A DNA stretch of 61,940 nucleotides from Spirogloea muscicola (Eukaryota; Streptophyta; Zygnematophyceae; Spirogloeales; Spirogloeaceae), in NCBI GenBank assembly GCA_009602725.1, contig WELB01000001.1, positions 1,924,944 to 1,986,883 of the forward strand, written 5' to 3'. This document shows positions 1 to 11,898 of this stretch, piece by piece. Position 1 is the stretch's first letter; each line of letters begins with the position of its first letter. The notes under the pieces are model-generated. The model made no database searches, was not told the DNA's origin, and worked only from the letters and a program-made list of their open reading frames with translations. The translations under genes were made by a program, and so were the position numbers.

Positions 1-109
1 CCCCCGTGCCGCCGCGCCCGACGCCGCCGCCACCGCCGCCACCGCCGCTGCGGCAACTTTCCTCGCGCTCGCGGCCCTGGCGATCGTCGCCGCCGGCGCG
101 AGCCGCTTC

Positions 110-2219
110 ATGTTTGCTGCGAGAGCGCCCGCCCTCTCGTCAGCCGCGCTCCAGTCGCACGGCCCCGCCGCGCGCGCCATGGCCGCCGCCGCCGGCGCCG
201 CCACCACCACCGCGCCCTTGGCCAAGCCCCGCCCGGTCGCACTGAAGGTGCTCTCCACCGAGCAGCCAGAGGGCATGGGCGCCCGTGTGCGCCGCAGCAT
301 TGGAAGGTGAGTCCGGATCTCTGTTTGGGCAGCTCTTACTTTCGACAGAGGGAATGTCAGCCGCTCGACACCTTCATTCCGTCATTTGCACAATCACACC
401 TAGCCTGCAGGCTGATGTTTGCAGCCGCCTGCCTTACTGCAGGCCTGAGCTGAAGAACCTCGACCCCTTCCTGCTGCTGGACGACGCCACTGGTGAGCTG
501 TGACTCGTCACTCTGCAGCCTCTGCACTAGAGCACTTAGGAGATATTGAGCGCTAGAGCTCTAGAGCTGGCTGGAGCTGGTTCAGGCAGTGACGGGCATG
601 CAGCCTTGCAAGCAGCTGATAAGGATGTAGTTCTTGTCACCTGGTACAGTTGTCCCGCCCGCTGGGTTCCCAGACCACCCGCACAGAGGTACCATTGCCA
701 GTCTTCTAGTTGATGCTGTGCTTGTGATCTCGTCATCTCAGTCACCGAACCCTTACAGGTGTGATGCACTGGCAATGCCATTCAGCTGTAGTTGTGCTTC
801 TGCTTGTTGATGAAGTGACTCTTAAACATACCAGTGAAGTCCAATTTCAAACTCCTAGACTGCACTTACTCGAACAGGGTCAAATAGACCTTGCTTACAG
901 GGTTCATGCCAATAAGATTTTGTCTTGTTTGTGTTCTTCCTCACAGGCTTCGAAACCGTGACGTACGTTCTAGAGGTATGCCCTTGTGGCAATAAGAGCA
1001 AACTCTGCAAACCTCCTTCCATGACTGGTGGAAGTGAGGGCTCAATGCACCGCCCTGCTTTTGTGCTGACCACTATTAAGGGTTGCCTCACTGGCAGGGT
1101 TCTTTCACGCATGAGGACTTTGAGGGCCACAAGGGAGTGATCAATGCAGGAGACCTGCAGGTGAGCTGCGACACTTGGTAGGGAGCATGTCTTCGTCCCT
1201 ACTATCTCAGCTGTAAATGAATGACGTGTAATGACGTGGTCCGATTGAACGCTGCAGTCCTTGTTCTCCTTGTGGGTGGTTCACCTTTCCTGCTCTGACC
1301 ACACATAATCACTTAGCAGGTTCACATTGGTGTTTGACTTGAGTATCAAGCAATGGCGCCCTGGAAATTATGTGCAGTGGATGACAGCTGGACGAGGTAT
1401 CCTGCACTCAGAGATGCCCGGCAGCAAAGGCAGGAATCGGGGCCTGCAGCTGTGGGTTAATCTTGCTGCCAAAGACAAGATGTAAGCAAGAGCTATTTCA
1501 CCCTTTCTCAGATATCTGCTGTTTACTTTGACTATCAGAGTTGCTTAGTCAGACAGTGACCAATACTGCCTCCTTTGTGAGGGCACAATGACCCGTGCAG
1601 CAAGAACAACCCTCTTGTGCATCTCACAAGGATAGCTGGCGTAAGGCCAAGAGGTATAGTTGTGAGAGCTTGTAAAGGTCAGCGTTTACATGGAGACAAC
1701 TCGTCATTGTCTGTGTACAGGGTGGATCCTAGGTATCAGGAGCTTGGTGACAAGGACATCCCAAGGGTAGAGAAGGATGGCGTGCATGTGAAGGTCATCG
1801 CAGGCACTTCACTAGGCACAACCTCTCCTGTGTACACGCGCACGCCGACCATGTACCTGGACTTCACACTGCAGCCAGGCGCAGAGGTCCACCAGCCAAT
1901 ACAGGAAGGTTGGAATGCGTTTGCGTACATAGTGGACGGCAAGGGCGTCTTTGGCAGTCGAGATGCAGAGGTGACAACTGCGTCTCACACCTTGAAGCTG
2001 GGCGCTGGAGATGGAGTGAGCGTGTGGAATACCGGCGACAAGCCCCTACGCTTCATGCTTATTGCTGGGCAGCCGCTGGGCGAGCCAGTCGTGCAATATG
2101 GCCCGTTCGTGATGAACAGCCAGGAGGAAATTCAGCAGACCATCCGTGACTACCAGCTTGGCATGAACGGCTTTGAGAAGGCTGCCAGCTGGACGGCTAG
2201 CCGGCGCAGAAACCACTGA
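110..2219 (+). CDS. Pirin family protein (cupin fold), 7 exons
   Basis: Spliced model of about 326 aa with exons 110-306, 443-492, 650-688, 947-975, 1098-1160, 1378-1481 and 1721-2219; all GT-AG, and phases close to 981 nt. Diagnostic pirin motifs cross the junctions: [81 protein letters not shown] and, in the last exon, [19 protein letters not shown] (second cupin half). HPHRG and HSEMP carry the usual metal-ligand histidines and glutamate of the N-terminal cupin. Pirins are Fe-dependent bicupins described as quercetinases or transcription cofactors; which applies here is unknown. The first Met (110) gives an Ala/Arg-rich leader that could be an organelle presequence; a second Met at 179 in GCCATGG context would give a shorter cytosolic form. 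Converges with the minus-strand gene ending at 3125. Confidence 0.93.
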
Positions 2220-3124
2220 AGCAGTACTAATTTTGATGGCTTTACTTTCAAGACAGCACCACAGGCACAGATGCGAGATTGGAAAGATTGCACAAGCACA
2301 TTGCATTGTGCCACAAAAAGGAGCGCAGCATTGTCTAAGTTTTTCCTGGAAAGGAGCAGGCTGCAATAAACTACACTAAACCTGGACTGGCTTTTGTATC
2401 TTTCCCAAAGACCTCTGCGGTTATGACTGTTAGCTTATCTGACATGCTTACAAGCATAGTGCTGCACTCTATATTGTCCACCCTTATCATCAGCACGTTG
2501 ACCCACTGATACCTGAGATGTTACTCATACCTGCAATACAAAGACATTGCAATGTAAGAATGTAGATTAGTTGTTATCCTTGCTGCTGCTGCAAGACTTT
2601 CTTGCCTTATTTGCTTGTATCTGCTTCTGTATCAACAACGCAGTGTTCAGCGACTTGAAGTCCCACTGTCTTCTCTGATGGCCTAGCAGTTGCTTGAGCC
2701 GTTAGGAGTAAAATCGACAAGCACCTCGGTCTGTTTCTTTAGGTCCCACAAATTGCGTGAAGATAGATGCGATAGCAATGACGTCTTCTTCTTATACCTG
2801 TCTGTGGATGGATCAGCAAGGGAAATGTGAGGCTAATATCATAGGGTTGAAGGTTCAGTTAGGAGGTTGTCAGGCCTACTCCGAATATGAGTCATATCTG
2901 CAGCATGCAATGGATTGCCAGGTTGCTTGCAACGTTTGCTCCAACGAAGACTTCAAGCTGCATACCTGTGGGAACGATCAGCGGAGGGGAGTGGTTGGTG
3001 CTGCATGTTTGGTGAGGTGGAAGCTTTGGACTAGTGCAGATAAGCAAAAGTGTCAGGTGTTCTCAAGGACGTGACTGTGCTGCCGAAGCTCTTAAGCAGG
3101 ACCGCTTCCTGGGTAACTTGGTGG
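2220..3124. other. Spacer and 3' UTRs between convergent genes
   Basis: AT-richer DNA between the pirin stop and the vWA-protein stop. No domain or coding pattern recognised. A 105-codon open frame at 2757-3074 (+) has no splice or family support and is treated as UTR. Confidence 0.5.
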
Positions 3125-6100
3125 TCATGCCAAGCCGAGAGCCCACTGGGATGGCTTGCTGTTGCAATGCCCGTGGCGGTTGGGGCTGTCGCTGGGCCAG
3201 CAGCGGTAGACATGGCGCGGTACGCGGCCGACCATCTTCGTGAGAATGGCTTCCACGGCCTCTGCCCCAATGGCCCTCTCGAGCTGGCCCCTCACCCGCT
3301 TGCTGACGCGCATCGGCGCGCCCAGCGACAGGATGTTGCGCTCCGCCTCGCCTTCTCTGGCATACGTCCCGAGGAAGACTACCTCCACCTTCTCCTTGTG
3401 CAGAGGAAGCTGTGATGGAGGCCGCTGGCAACAGCGACAAGACAACCCTGTCAAATATTGGATCGTTGCATTATGCAAGCAGTCGCCCAATGTGCCAGTC
3501 TTTGACAACCCCCTGCCAGCATGGCAGGCTTGTGCGCTTAAAAAGATAGATTGCACCAATGTTTATGTCCATTAAGGGACGCACGAGCCGGTGAACGAGC
3601 CGGCTTAAGAAGTGGAGCACTTTGGCAGGGGTGCTCACTTTCAGCAAGCTGAGGGTGTGAAAGAAGGCCGTGCCTCCACGCAGCGGGCATGCCGCCATCA
3701 GACGGCCACAGAATGACCACATGTCCTCTGAGTAGACGATGAGCAGGGCCCTGTGCATGGCCTCCATTTCCCGCATATGGCCCTCCGCTAACAGGCCTCG
3801 CTGTCGCTGCAACTTCTCGTGCGCGTCGCGCATGACAGCAACTGGGTCGTCGGCTGCTTTCAGGATGCACATGACAGTCGCCCTCAGCAAGAGTCCTGAA
3901 CAGAGCTGTACACATTGTATACTTCCTCTCTGATGAAGAATTAGAGGAGCACAGATGCGCTGATCAATGAAGACGCGATGCCAGAGCCGGAAGTATGACA
4001 GAAGGTATATCTTACCTGCGAGGCGCATCTTGCCGCTTGCGGCGCCCTGGTTGGCTAGCACGTTGGTGGAGAAGGTGAGGGCATTCACCAGGATGGCCTT
4101 CTGGAGGATGCGGTCTGGAAACAGAGCCATAACGGATATTGTTGAGGGCAGCTGGCGAGGAGACAGCAGTTAGCAGCTGCATTGTCCAGCGCATGTGCAA
4201 TCAGCAGCAGCAAAAGCACAGTGCAGTGCAGCCCAGAGGAGGTCCTCAAGACGGCTTTGGAGCTTGCGGCAGACCTTCAATCTGTGGCAGAAAGATGGCG
4301 CGCCGGAGGCATTGTGTGTCCACCCGAGACTGCAGCTGTCGCACCGTGTCCTCAATGACATTGTTCCAGATGTCCGGCTGCAGTGGCACAGCAAAGTCAT
4401 CCTCTGCTACGCTGGCGGGCTCAAACTCTGGGCACATGCCTTCGGGTCCCTCCACGATTAGAAGCTTGGTCTTTGCATAACGAATGAAGGCCCTGCAGCC
4501 CAAGGACCAGGGTCCAGCGACAGATATAAATTGACTCAGTTGATTCTCCCTAATAAGTGCACATGCCTGCTAGCATTTCCTGAAAACAAAATTTGGGAGT
4601 CAATGAGGGGTCTGCCACTTAAGCTGCAGGACGCTACGCACTTGTTCCTGGCTTTGTCGCCCTCCCACTTCTTATCGGCAGCCGCTTTCTCACGGAGCTT
4701 GCTGGCCAGGTCTTCCTTGCAGGTGGTCACCTCCTGGGATGTTAGCATGGAAGAGCTCAGAACAGCACCCACGAAACAATAGCAGGCTGGCACCGACATG
4801 GTTGTGGAGGACATCACACAGCCAAGCAGTGCTGCAATGATGGCGCCTGGCAGCAGCAGCTTACCTCAATCACACCATACAGCAGCTGCTTGACTAGCTT
4901 AGCGAGCTTGTCGGGTGGTGTATTGCGGTAGTAGCCTGAGAGCTGCCGTCGGGTGTGCTCCTCCAGCAGTGGCTGCTGCAGCGCTGCGATGGCTGCTCCA
5001 TCATTGTCACTCGCTATAGCCCAACCAACGATTGTCACGAGGTTGGGCATGACGGCCTTGGTGCGCCCTGCAGCTGATGAAACGAATGCCCGCAGCGGAT
5101 CGGCGCCCTTGAGCACCGTTCGCAGAACCTCTGGCTGCATCGCTTGGCAAAACCGGCGGTAGTCGGCAAGGATTGCTGCCTGCCGCTCTCCAACAGTCGC
5201 TATTGATGCCTGGAGGCCATTTGCACTGCTCAAATTTCAGAGGTGCTGCTAGCCGCTGCAGAGCCGGTATGCGTTGACATGCAACCTCAAGCATACAACC
5301 ATCAAGCATCACATTCATAACATGGGGTTTCTGTGAATTCAGCACGAGTTGACGATGATCGATAGTGTACCTGCGGCCCACCAACTAGCGCGTCAAGATG
5401 AGCCTGCATGTGGCCCAGCATGGTGTAGAGGACCAGCAGTTGCGACGGTGCGTAGGCCAGCGGGTCGAGGGCAACGAGGAGGCCGAGCGCCGGCTGCAGC
5501 TGCAACCGCACCAGCTCGAAATGCGAGGCGCAGACGTAGAGCGGCAGCCATGCATTGACTGGCTCCCGGGCCCGCCCGCTGAGCGCAGACGGCACTGACA
5601 CCGGCTCTGCTCCCCATCCGTCGTCGTTGTCGTCATCAGTCGGCGTGCTCTCCCGCGGGGGCCGCTTGCCAGCCGGGTAGAAGCCCCCATGGACACCCTG
5701 CACACACCACTGAGACTACAGTCATTCTGAGGTCCCACTTGACCAACTAAAGTGAATGAGAGAAAGCGAATAAAATATCATGGAATGGTTGCTACCACAC
5801 GTCCATAATAGTGAAGCAAACGAGTTTTTTCATGCGGCCTTAACCGAAGGTGCTCTGCAAGGTGGCTCAGGACAGGTGCTCGCCACGGGGCCCTGGAGAG
5901 GCAGCTGGTAGCGCAGCGCCTGATCGAACGTGCGCCGGGAGACGAGCGTGACCGAGAAGGAGGCGACATACAGGCCCTGGGGTGCGTCGACTATGTGCTC
6001 GCTGCGCTCCGTGACCGACAGCCCGAAGCCGAGCACGTCGCCGTCCTCCACTAGCTCTGCAGCGCTGAAGTGTGACACATCACAGCACCAGAGCTGCAGG

Positions 6101-8351
6101 TCTACGCCATCAAACGCTCCATCATCCACCTGCAGTGCGAGGGACACAGTAAGAAACTGCAGCCTACATGGCGGCAAAGAAGCGACGATGTACATGCTAC
6201 CGGCCAAGCGCCGTTCATCACGCACCTTGAAGCTCTCAATTTCTCCCTGAATGCGATCCAGGACGGCAGCATTGGCGGCAGCCCGCACGTCCACAGTGCG
6301 CTGGCGGCGGGCCTTGGAAAAGACAGCAGCGTAGCGGAGGTCCGCCAGGCGAGCAGCGGCGCCAGCACTCCGGCTCGCCTCGGCGCGGGCGCTGTGCAGC
6401 ATGTCAACCTGTGCCTGCACCAATGCCTTAGCTGCAATGCCCTCCTGCCACGCCAAAGGCACGCTCCTCCACTAAGTCAGCGGCAGGAGTGGGCGCCAGA
6501 TCACAGCGCCAAGGACGTAGACGAACGTGGCCCACAGCATGCTTTGACAATGGTGGCATCGGTTAAGCCACAACCTCGCGCACAGCCTTGGGGAGGCGGA
6601 AGGGGTTGAAGGCATCCAGGCGCGCCTGCAGCTGCGGCACAGCTGCTGCTGCAGCACCGCCGGTGGTGCCGGCGGCGACAGTGGCAGCCACATCCCGCTC
6701 CAGAATCTTCATTGGGAAGAGCGCATCTGCCGGTATGAGCTGGACGGGGCCCACTGCGATGTCTGAGTCGCCTGTGCCCAGGCGGACGCAAACCGAGGCT
6801 GGTGTCGGGACGCTGGACTCCAGCCACGCCTCCAGCACAATCTTGCCGCTGCCATAGCCGCAGCCCAAAGCAGGATGATACTGAGCGTCCAGTCACGCAC
6901 ACCGAAACGCGAGGGAGCTGCATGCTGCACTTGACCAATCACAAGCTAGCATCTGAGTGCTGGCCGTGCTTCACAGGGCCTCCTAACATGTACGACAGCC
7001 TCAGGCACTGGCTACTCACTCGGAAACATGCGCAAGGGTGGGTATGGCACCGCCGCCGACGTCGTAGGTGATGTCGACCGCGGAGCTCACGAAGTCAAAG
7101 AGGTCGGCGAACTTGGTGCTGATTGAGGCGCTGTTGCGGCCACCACCTCCCTCGCAGTACCGGTAGTACCCCTCCTTGGACCCACACAGCCGCAGCTGGC
7201 GCGAGAACAAGCGCAGGCAGTCGTGTCAGTCTGCGCGCTGTGAGGACCCGAGGTCACTGGTCATACCGCAAGTCAGCATCGGCTAATAGGAGGGCGCGCC
7301 AAGTTGGCGCTCACCTGCTCCAGGAGGCTGAGGTCATGTGTGTGGCCAAAGCCGATGGTGTGCACGACTGTCTGTGCCCCATTAACGCCCGTGCGGAGAA
7401 ACTGCTGGAGCTTGGCCATCTCGGCGTCCTGTTCGCGGTCGTGGTTGGCTTCGCCGTCTGGCAAGTCGTCCAAAGCACGAAGCAGCGTCAGATGCCACGA
7501 CCAACAGGCCTCCTCCGATGCGCAGATCACTGGGGCACTCGGCATGCTCGAGTGGCGCACCGGTGAGAAATGAGACAACGTAGCTCTCGGCCGCCTCGCC
7601 GCGGCTGATGCACGCCACGATCTCCCTGTATGCCGCCACAAAGCTGGTGCCGCCGCGTGCCTTTGCGGCCTGGACATCCGCGTACGCCGCCTCGCAGGCG
7701 CTCGACTCATACATGATGTACTTGACAGAGGTCGCAGCTCCCTTTCCGGCGCGCTTCTTCGCCTGCAACAAGGGACCCCATTTGGGGTGGTCACTCGCAA
7801 TTAGCAGCAGTCGCGGCCAAAGAGGCACCAGGAAGGTCGCACCAATGACCTTTGGTGTTACGACGTGGCAAACCTGCCCGCTGTCTTATGAGCACTGAGA
7901 GCCCAACACAAAGCTAACCTCGCTCTCGATGTAGGCGGTGGCTGCCTGGACCTCGGACCACGGGCCTCCCGACATGGACCCACTGCGGTCCAGCACGAGG
8001 ATGTGGGCCACCTTGCGGTGCTGCTGCGGCTGAGCGTCCGGCAGCACCACCTGCGCGCCCGCGCCGCAGATTCAGAACAAGACGATTTGGTGGCAAAGAA
8101 TAAATGTAACATTAGCGTATCGTTGGTTTCTAATTCTTTCTGCAGCTTCCAAGTGGTGTACTGAAATGGTAATATGTTGCAATATAAGCCCACGCCGCAT
8201 GCGAAAGGGGCTCAGAGGGTATGCCGGCGCAGCGAGGGGCCACAGCAGCCGCTCCGCAGGGCGGCCGAGGAGGACCGCAGGGCCTGCGCACCTGGAGCAG
8301 GGCGGGCCCCGGGCTGTCCGCCTGCAGCGTCGCGGACGGGCCGTCGGCCAT
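3125..8351 (-). CDS. Large von Willebrand factor A domain protein, 14 exons (about 1072 aa)
   Basis: Minus-strand model, exons (high to low): 8351-8292, 8050-7919, 7762-7561, 7457-7315, 7195-7028, 6880-6575, 6471-5887, 5697-5371, 5209-4865, 4733-4642, 4492-4275, 4114-4016, 3895-3639, 3409-3125. With these junctions phases close to 3219 nt. A short leader (MADGPSATLQADSPGPALLQ) is followed by a vWA domain: VAHILVLDRSGSMSG has the MIDAS D-x-S-x-S motif, RGGTSFVAAYREI the third MIDAS position, then FLTDGEANHD and TVVHTIGFGHTHD. After the domain come ITYDVGGGAIP and GYGSGKIVLEAWLESS (beta-rich), then an Ala/Arg-rich helical stretch (VDMLHSARAEASRSAG) and about 500 aa, mostly helical, that I do not recognise. 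Only exon 5/6 is awkward: the strong GTGAGT donor at 7019 breaks phase and the model uses GTTTCC at 7027, so a micro-exon is possible. vWA MIDAS proteins usually act as Mg-dependent protein-binding scaffolds; a specific role is unknown. Shares its upstream region with RPS13. Confidence 0.72.
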
Positions 8352-9031
8352 GGCCGCCGCTTTCGGAAGAATGGGCCTCGCAGGTGAGCGCAGAGCCAGG
8401 CTCGCCGCGTAGTCGGCGGCGGCGGCGGCTGTGGCAGCGGCGCGGCGGGCGCAGTCGGAGGCGGGCGCAGCGGCAGTCCAGAGGCTGCACCCGGAAGTTG
8501 TATCGCGCAGGCGCAGGCTGGCAGCCCTCGCCCTCCGCCCTCCCTCCTCCCTCCTCCCTCCTCCCTCCCTCCTGTCCCTCCCTCCTCCCTCCCTCCTGCA
8601 ATGCCGTCGCCGCCAAGCCAGGGCCAGGCGGACTGCCGGTCAACCACCGGAGCCACGCTGCCACGCGGCGAGCTCTCCGAGCGCGATACGGTCAGCGCTT
8701 GTCAATGGCTGGCGTGTTGGAAGGACCACGTCAGCGTCAGCTCATCCTGCCCACCCCCCCCCGGCACGCCGTCAGATGGAGGTCCAGCATCCGCCCGCTC
8801 GTGGCCGTTGGATGTCGCAAGGGTTTAGGCCGCCCCGAGCAGGTGCTGGGGTTTAGGGGCTGGGACCAGCATCTGCCATCCGCCCGCGCCTCTCGCCGCC
8901 TTCTCCGCCGCGCTCTCCGCCGCCGCCGCCTCTGCCGCCGCGGTCGCGCCGGAGCTTCCCGCGGCTACAGAGCGCCAGAGGCCCGAGTCCCTTCCCGGCT
9001 CCCGCCCGCAGCGCCCTCCGCAGCCGCCACC
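8352..9031. promoter_or_regulatory. Shared GC-rich bidirectional promoter (vWA gene / RPS13)
   Basis: 680 bp separate the divergent start codons 8351 (-) and 9032 (+). The interval is very GC-rich. It has a CCCTCC/CCTCCT pyrimidine tract at 8531-8598 and two telo-box-like motifs nearer RPS13. Long open frames here, such as 8174-9259, are composition artefacts. Confidence 0.6.
8821..8858 (+). promoter_or_regulatory. Two telo-box-like motifs upstream of RPS13
   Basis: GGGTTTAGG at 8821-8829 and GGGTTTAGGGG at 8848-8858 lie about 175-210 bp upstream of the RPS13 start codon. The reverse complement, CCTAAACCC, resembles the plant telo-box, which is typical of ribosomal-protein promoters. Function here is inferred from that association. 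Confidence 0.45.
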
Positions 9032-10465
9032 ATGGGGCGCATGCACAGCAAAGGGTACGTGCCCTCGACGGCGTCCCGCCTCGCCCCTGCCGTTGTCGGG
9101 CTGAGCCGCCAGACCTGGTCCCCGGGGCCGGACCCGCGCTGGGGAATGCCGGAGGCGGAGGGCGGTGCTCCCTGTCTGTCGGCGGCTGGCCCGACGACGG
9201 TGCTGCCGTGGGCCCAGCTCCTCGTCTTGGCGCCGGCCGCGCCGGCGTCCCTGTTGTGAGCGGGCTTTTCTCAGTCCCGGCCTCAGTTTGGCGCGCGCAG
9301 GAAGGGCATGTCCTCATCCGCGCTGCCTTACAAGCGCACCCCGCCCAGCTGGCTCAAGGCGCCGCAGCAGGAGGTCAGTCTGAGAGCTCCACATCCTGTC
9401 GAGGCCGCCGCCCTTGCAGATGCCACAGCACTCTCAGCTGGCTCGCGCTGCAGCTGCTGCCCCACGGTCTCCTCGCATGGATGGCCTCGTTTTCAGTCTT
9501 TCATATTGGTGTCACTGTGTCCTCTCAACAGACCGTGTAATGTCTTGGGGTTTTGTGTGCTCGGGTTTCTAATCCCGCCTGGGGTGTTTCTGGTCGGGCG
9601 ATGTGGTCGTTGCAAGGAGCGCTAGATCACATCAAGTGCGTGGCGCCTAACTGCTGTGCAGGTGGAGGACAACATCTGCAAGCTGGCCAAGAAGGGCTTA
9701 ACGCCCTCGCAGATTGGCGTCATTCTCCGAGATTCCCACGGCATTGCCCAAGTGAAGTCCGTGACGGGCAGCAAGATCCTGCGGATACTCAAGGGCCATG
9801 GTGCGACGCTCTTCCTTGGCGCTTACCTACCCATCAATTGCACTTCTCGCAGCACTGCATGCACATGGAGCCTTTGGGGGTTGGCCTCCGGTCACTGTTT
9901 GACTGATTGCTGTACTCGTCTTCAGTCCTAGCCACCAGCATATGAGCAGTCGCCAATCACCTCTACTTTGCAATGTGAGCTGGTTAGGATCAGGCAAGTC
10001 CAGGACCTTTTGATACTGCCAGACCTGAAGCTGTGCGTTCCTTGCCTGTGCAGGCCTAGGTCCTGAGATCCCCGAGGACCTCTATCACCTCATCAAGAAG
10101 GCAGTGGCCGTCCGCAAGCACCTTGAACGCAATCGCAAGGACAAGGACTCTAAGTTTCGGCTCATCCTGATTGAGAGCCGCGTCCACCGGCTGGCACGCT
10201 ACTACAAGCGCACAAAGAAGCTCCCGCCGACCTGGAAATAGTCAGTATTCGACTTGACCCTATATCGAGGATTGTGCACTAGCCTGAGCTGCTGCTGTAT
10301 AAGACGTGCAGTCCGATGCTGCAGCTTGAGCACTTCGTATGCTTCGCTGGTTCTGTGGTCAGCTACATTGCTTATATTGAATATGATTGTCAGCTGATGA
10401 AGTTGCTGTGATGCCCTGGGTGTCTGTGCAGTGAGTCTGCGACTGCTAGCACACTGGTTGCATAG
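9032..10465 (+). CDS. RPS13: 40S ribosomal protein S13 (uS15), 5 exons
   Basis: Exons 9032-9054, 9301-9373, 9662-9800, 10054-10240 and 10432-10465, all GT-AG, give 456 nt and exactly 151 aa, the usual eukaryotic length. Motifs in order: [104 protein letters not shown]. The fourth exon seems to stop at a TAG (10239), but that TAG straddles a GTCAGT donor; the 34-nt last exon restores the conserved ending [12 protein letters not shown] small-subunit cytosolic ribosomal protein. The start has strong context (CCACCATGG), and the very short first exon is typical of ribosomal-protein genes. Confidence 0.97.
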
Positions 10466-11349
10466 AGGAGCATCGCATCTCCTAGTTACTACAGAAGATT
10501 AGCTCCTTCAGGGGTGCAGAGGTTGGTTGCGGTACGCTGCTGAATTAGCAGATAGACTTTATCTTTCACTCACTCTGAAGAGTCCGCTGGTACAGGCAAG
10601 AGATTAGCATTGCACGCCTTACTCTTTGTGTCAGGCACTGACATGGAGACGTGCCCAGCGCTAGCAGGCCAGTCGGCCAGCTCCATGTATGGGCTTTGTT
10701 TGTTGACGTGGCTGTAAAGGGGTTCCGCCACATGTGCAGTCCCTCGGGTGTGCATGTGGCTTCTGGCAACAGCCATGCAGTTCCATGTCAAGCATGTCTT
10801 CTTGTCGCGCCTTGGAGGTCGATTGCGAGCCTGATATGAAGCGGCAGCAAGCCTGTAGCATCTTGTCATTGTCGAGCATGTGGGGCAGCGACAGGCTTCT
10901 AGACAGTATGGTGAGTAGGTCTGCAGCTGAAAAGGCTGGCATCGAGTGCCTGGGAAAAACCTGATGCGAAAGAGAAAGAAGCGCTGGGCCGACGAGCAAC
11001 CGACGTAGGCTGCTGGAAACTGCGCTAGTCAGTGCAGTTGTGGCACTGGCAAGGTTCTGCCTGTGGTAGCTCGCATGTGGTGGCTCGATCAAGTAGCTCA
11101 TGTGAGGAAAGCGTGGTTGCAGTGAGTGGTGTGCGAAGTCGGCGCTGCACCGTCAATCACATCTCGCTGCGCTCCAGGGCAAGATCGCAGGTCGGCTTGT
11201 GCAATTGGCAGCTGTGGGATCATGCTGTGAGCACGTCAATGGTGCTGCCTGCACTTGCAGCAGCTACTGTCCTGCAGCGGCAGCTGAGGTAGAGCGGCGG
11301 CGGAAGCCCCGGATTGGTGGCCCGCAGAGGGTGGCGCTCGTAGTGCGCG
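10466..11349. other. Spacer with no recognisable gene
   Basis: Contains the RPS13 3' UTR, then unassigned sequence. Open frames on the minus strand at 10566-11101 show no domain, targeting signal or splice-consistent pattern. Confidence 0.45.
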
Positions 11350-11502
11350 TCAGGGCTCCACGGCGTTCTTGACGAAGGCGTAGGCCGAGAGGCAGGCGGC
11401 GAGCGCCGCCAGCAGGCAGGCGAAGCAGCAGCATGAGAGGCCGGCCACGCCGACGTCGCAGAGGAAGAGCAGCAGCCCCACCGCCGCGCGCCAGAGCGAC
11501 AT
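11350..11502 (-). CDS. Possible 50-aa hydrophobic protein (or terminal exon)
   Basis: Short frame starting MSLWRAAVGLLLFLCD and ending VKNAVEP. Two hydrophobic Ala/Leu/Cys-rich stretches could span a membrane. The frame stays open upstream to an ATG at 11634, which would add an Arg/Pro-rich leader, but that part overlaps a dispersed repeat (11604-11748). No family recognised; it could be an exon of a larger gene or chance. Confidence 0.25.
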   Translation of the reverse strand: MSLWRAAVGLLLFLCDVGVAGLSCCCFACLLAALAACLSAYAFVKNAVEP

Positions 11503-11603
11503 CGGCGCCGCCGCCGCGGCGCGGCTCCGCGGCGGCGGCACGGAGGCCGGGGGGCGGCGCTGCGGACTCGAGCCGAGCGACGTGCGAGAGAGACTCCTGC
11601 AGC

Positions 11604-11748
11604 AGTGGGCGATGGCTGTGATCGGCCAGCCCAAGAAAAGGATGAACTACGAAAGGGGCCAGAAATGCGCTAAAGCACACGGCGACTGAAAGTGGCCACT
11701 GGGTGCTCAGTGCTCCAATTTGAGCAGCCGCAGGTCAGAGAAGAAGAA
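11604..11748 (+). repeat. Dispersed hairpin repeat, complete-looking unit
   Basis: Begins GGCGATGGCTGTGATCGGCC-AGCCCAAGAAAAGG (hairpin end) and finishes with GGTGCTCAGTGCTCC and GCAGCCGCAGGTCAGAG, the two modules that recur in the spacer repeats of this window. About 145 bp. It lies just upstream of TAF11. Confidence 0.6.
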
Positions 11749-11850
11749 GCGCGGCCAGAGAAACAGTGCACAGCTCCAGTAGCACAGCGGCACATTCCTG
11801 GCCGTGTCCCCGGCGCCGACGGCTGCCTCTGCCTCTGGCGGCCGCGCCTT

Positions 11851-11891
<41 letters not shown>

Positions 11892-11898
11892 TGAGTGA

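Noticed and set aside
2757-3074. 105-codon plus-strand frame
   Set aside because: Lies in the 3' UTR spacer between two convergent genes; no family and no splice support.
8174-9259. 361-codon open frame on the plus strand
   Set aside because: GC-driven Arg/Pro/Ala composition; overlaps the vWA first exon and the RPS13 first exon in another frame; no domain.
10239-10241. Stop codon truncating RPS13
   Set aside because: It straddles a GTCAGT splice donor, and the next exon restores the canonical C-terminus.
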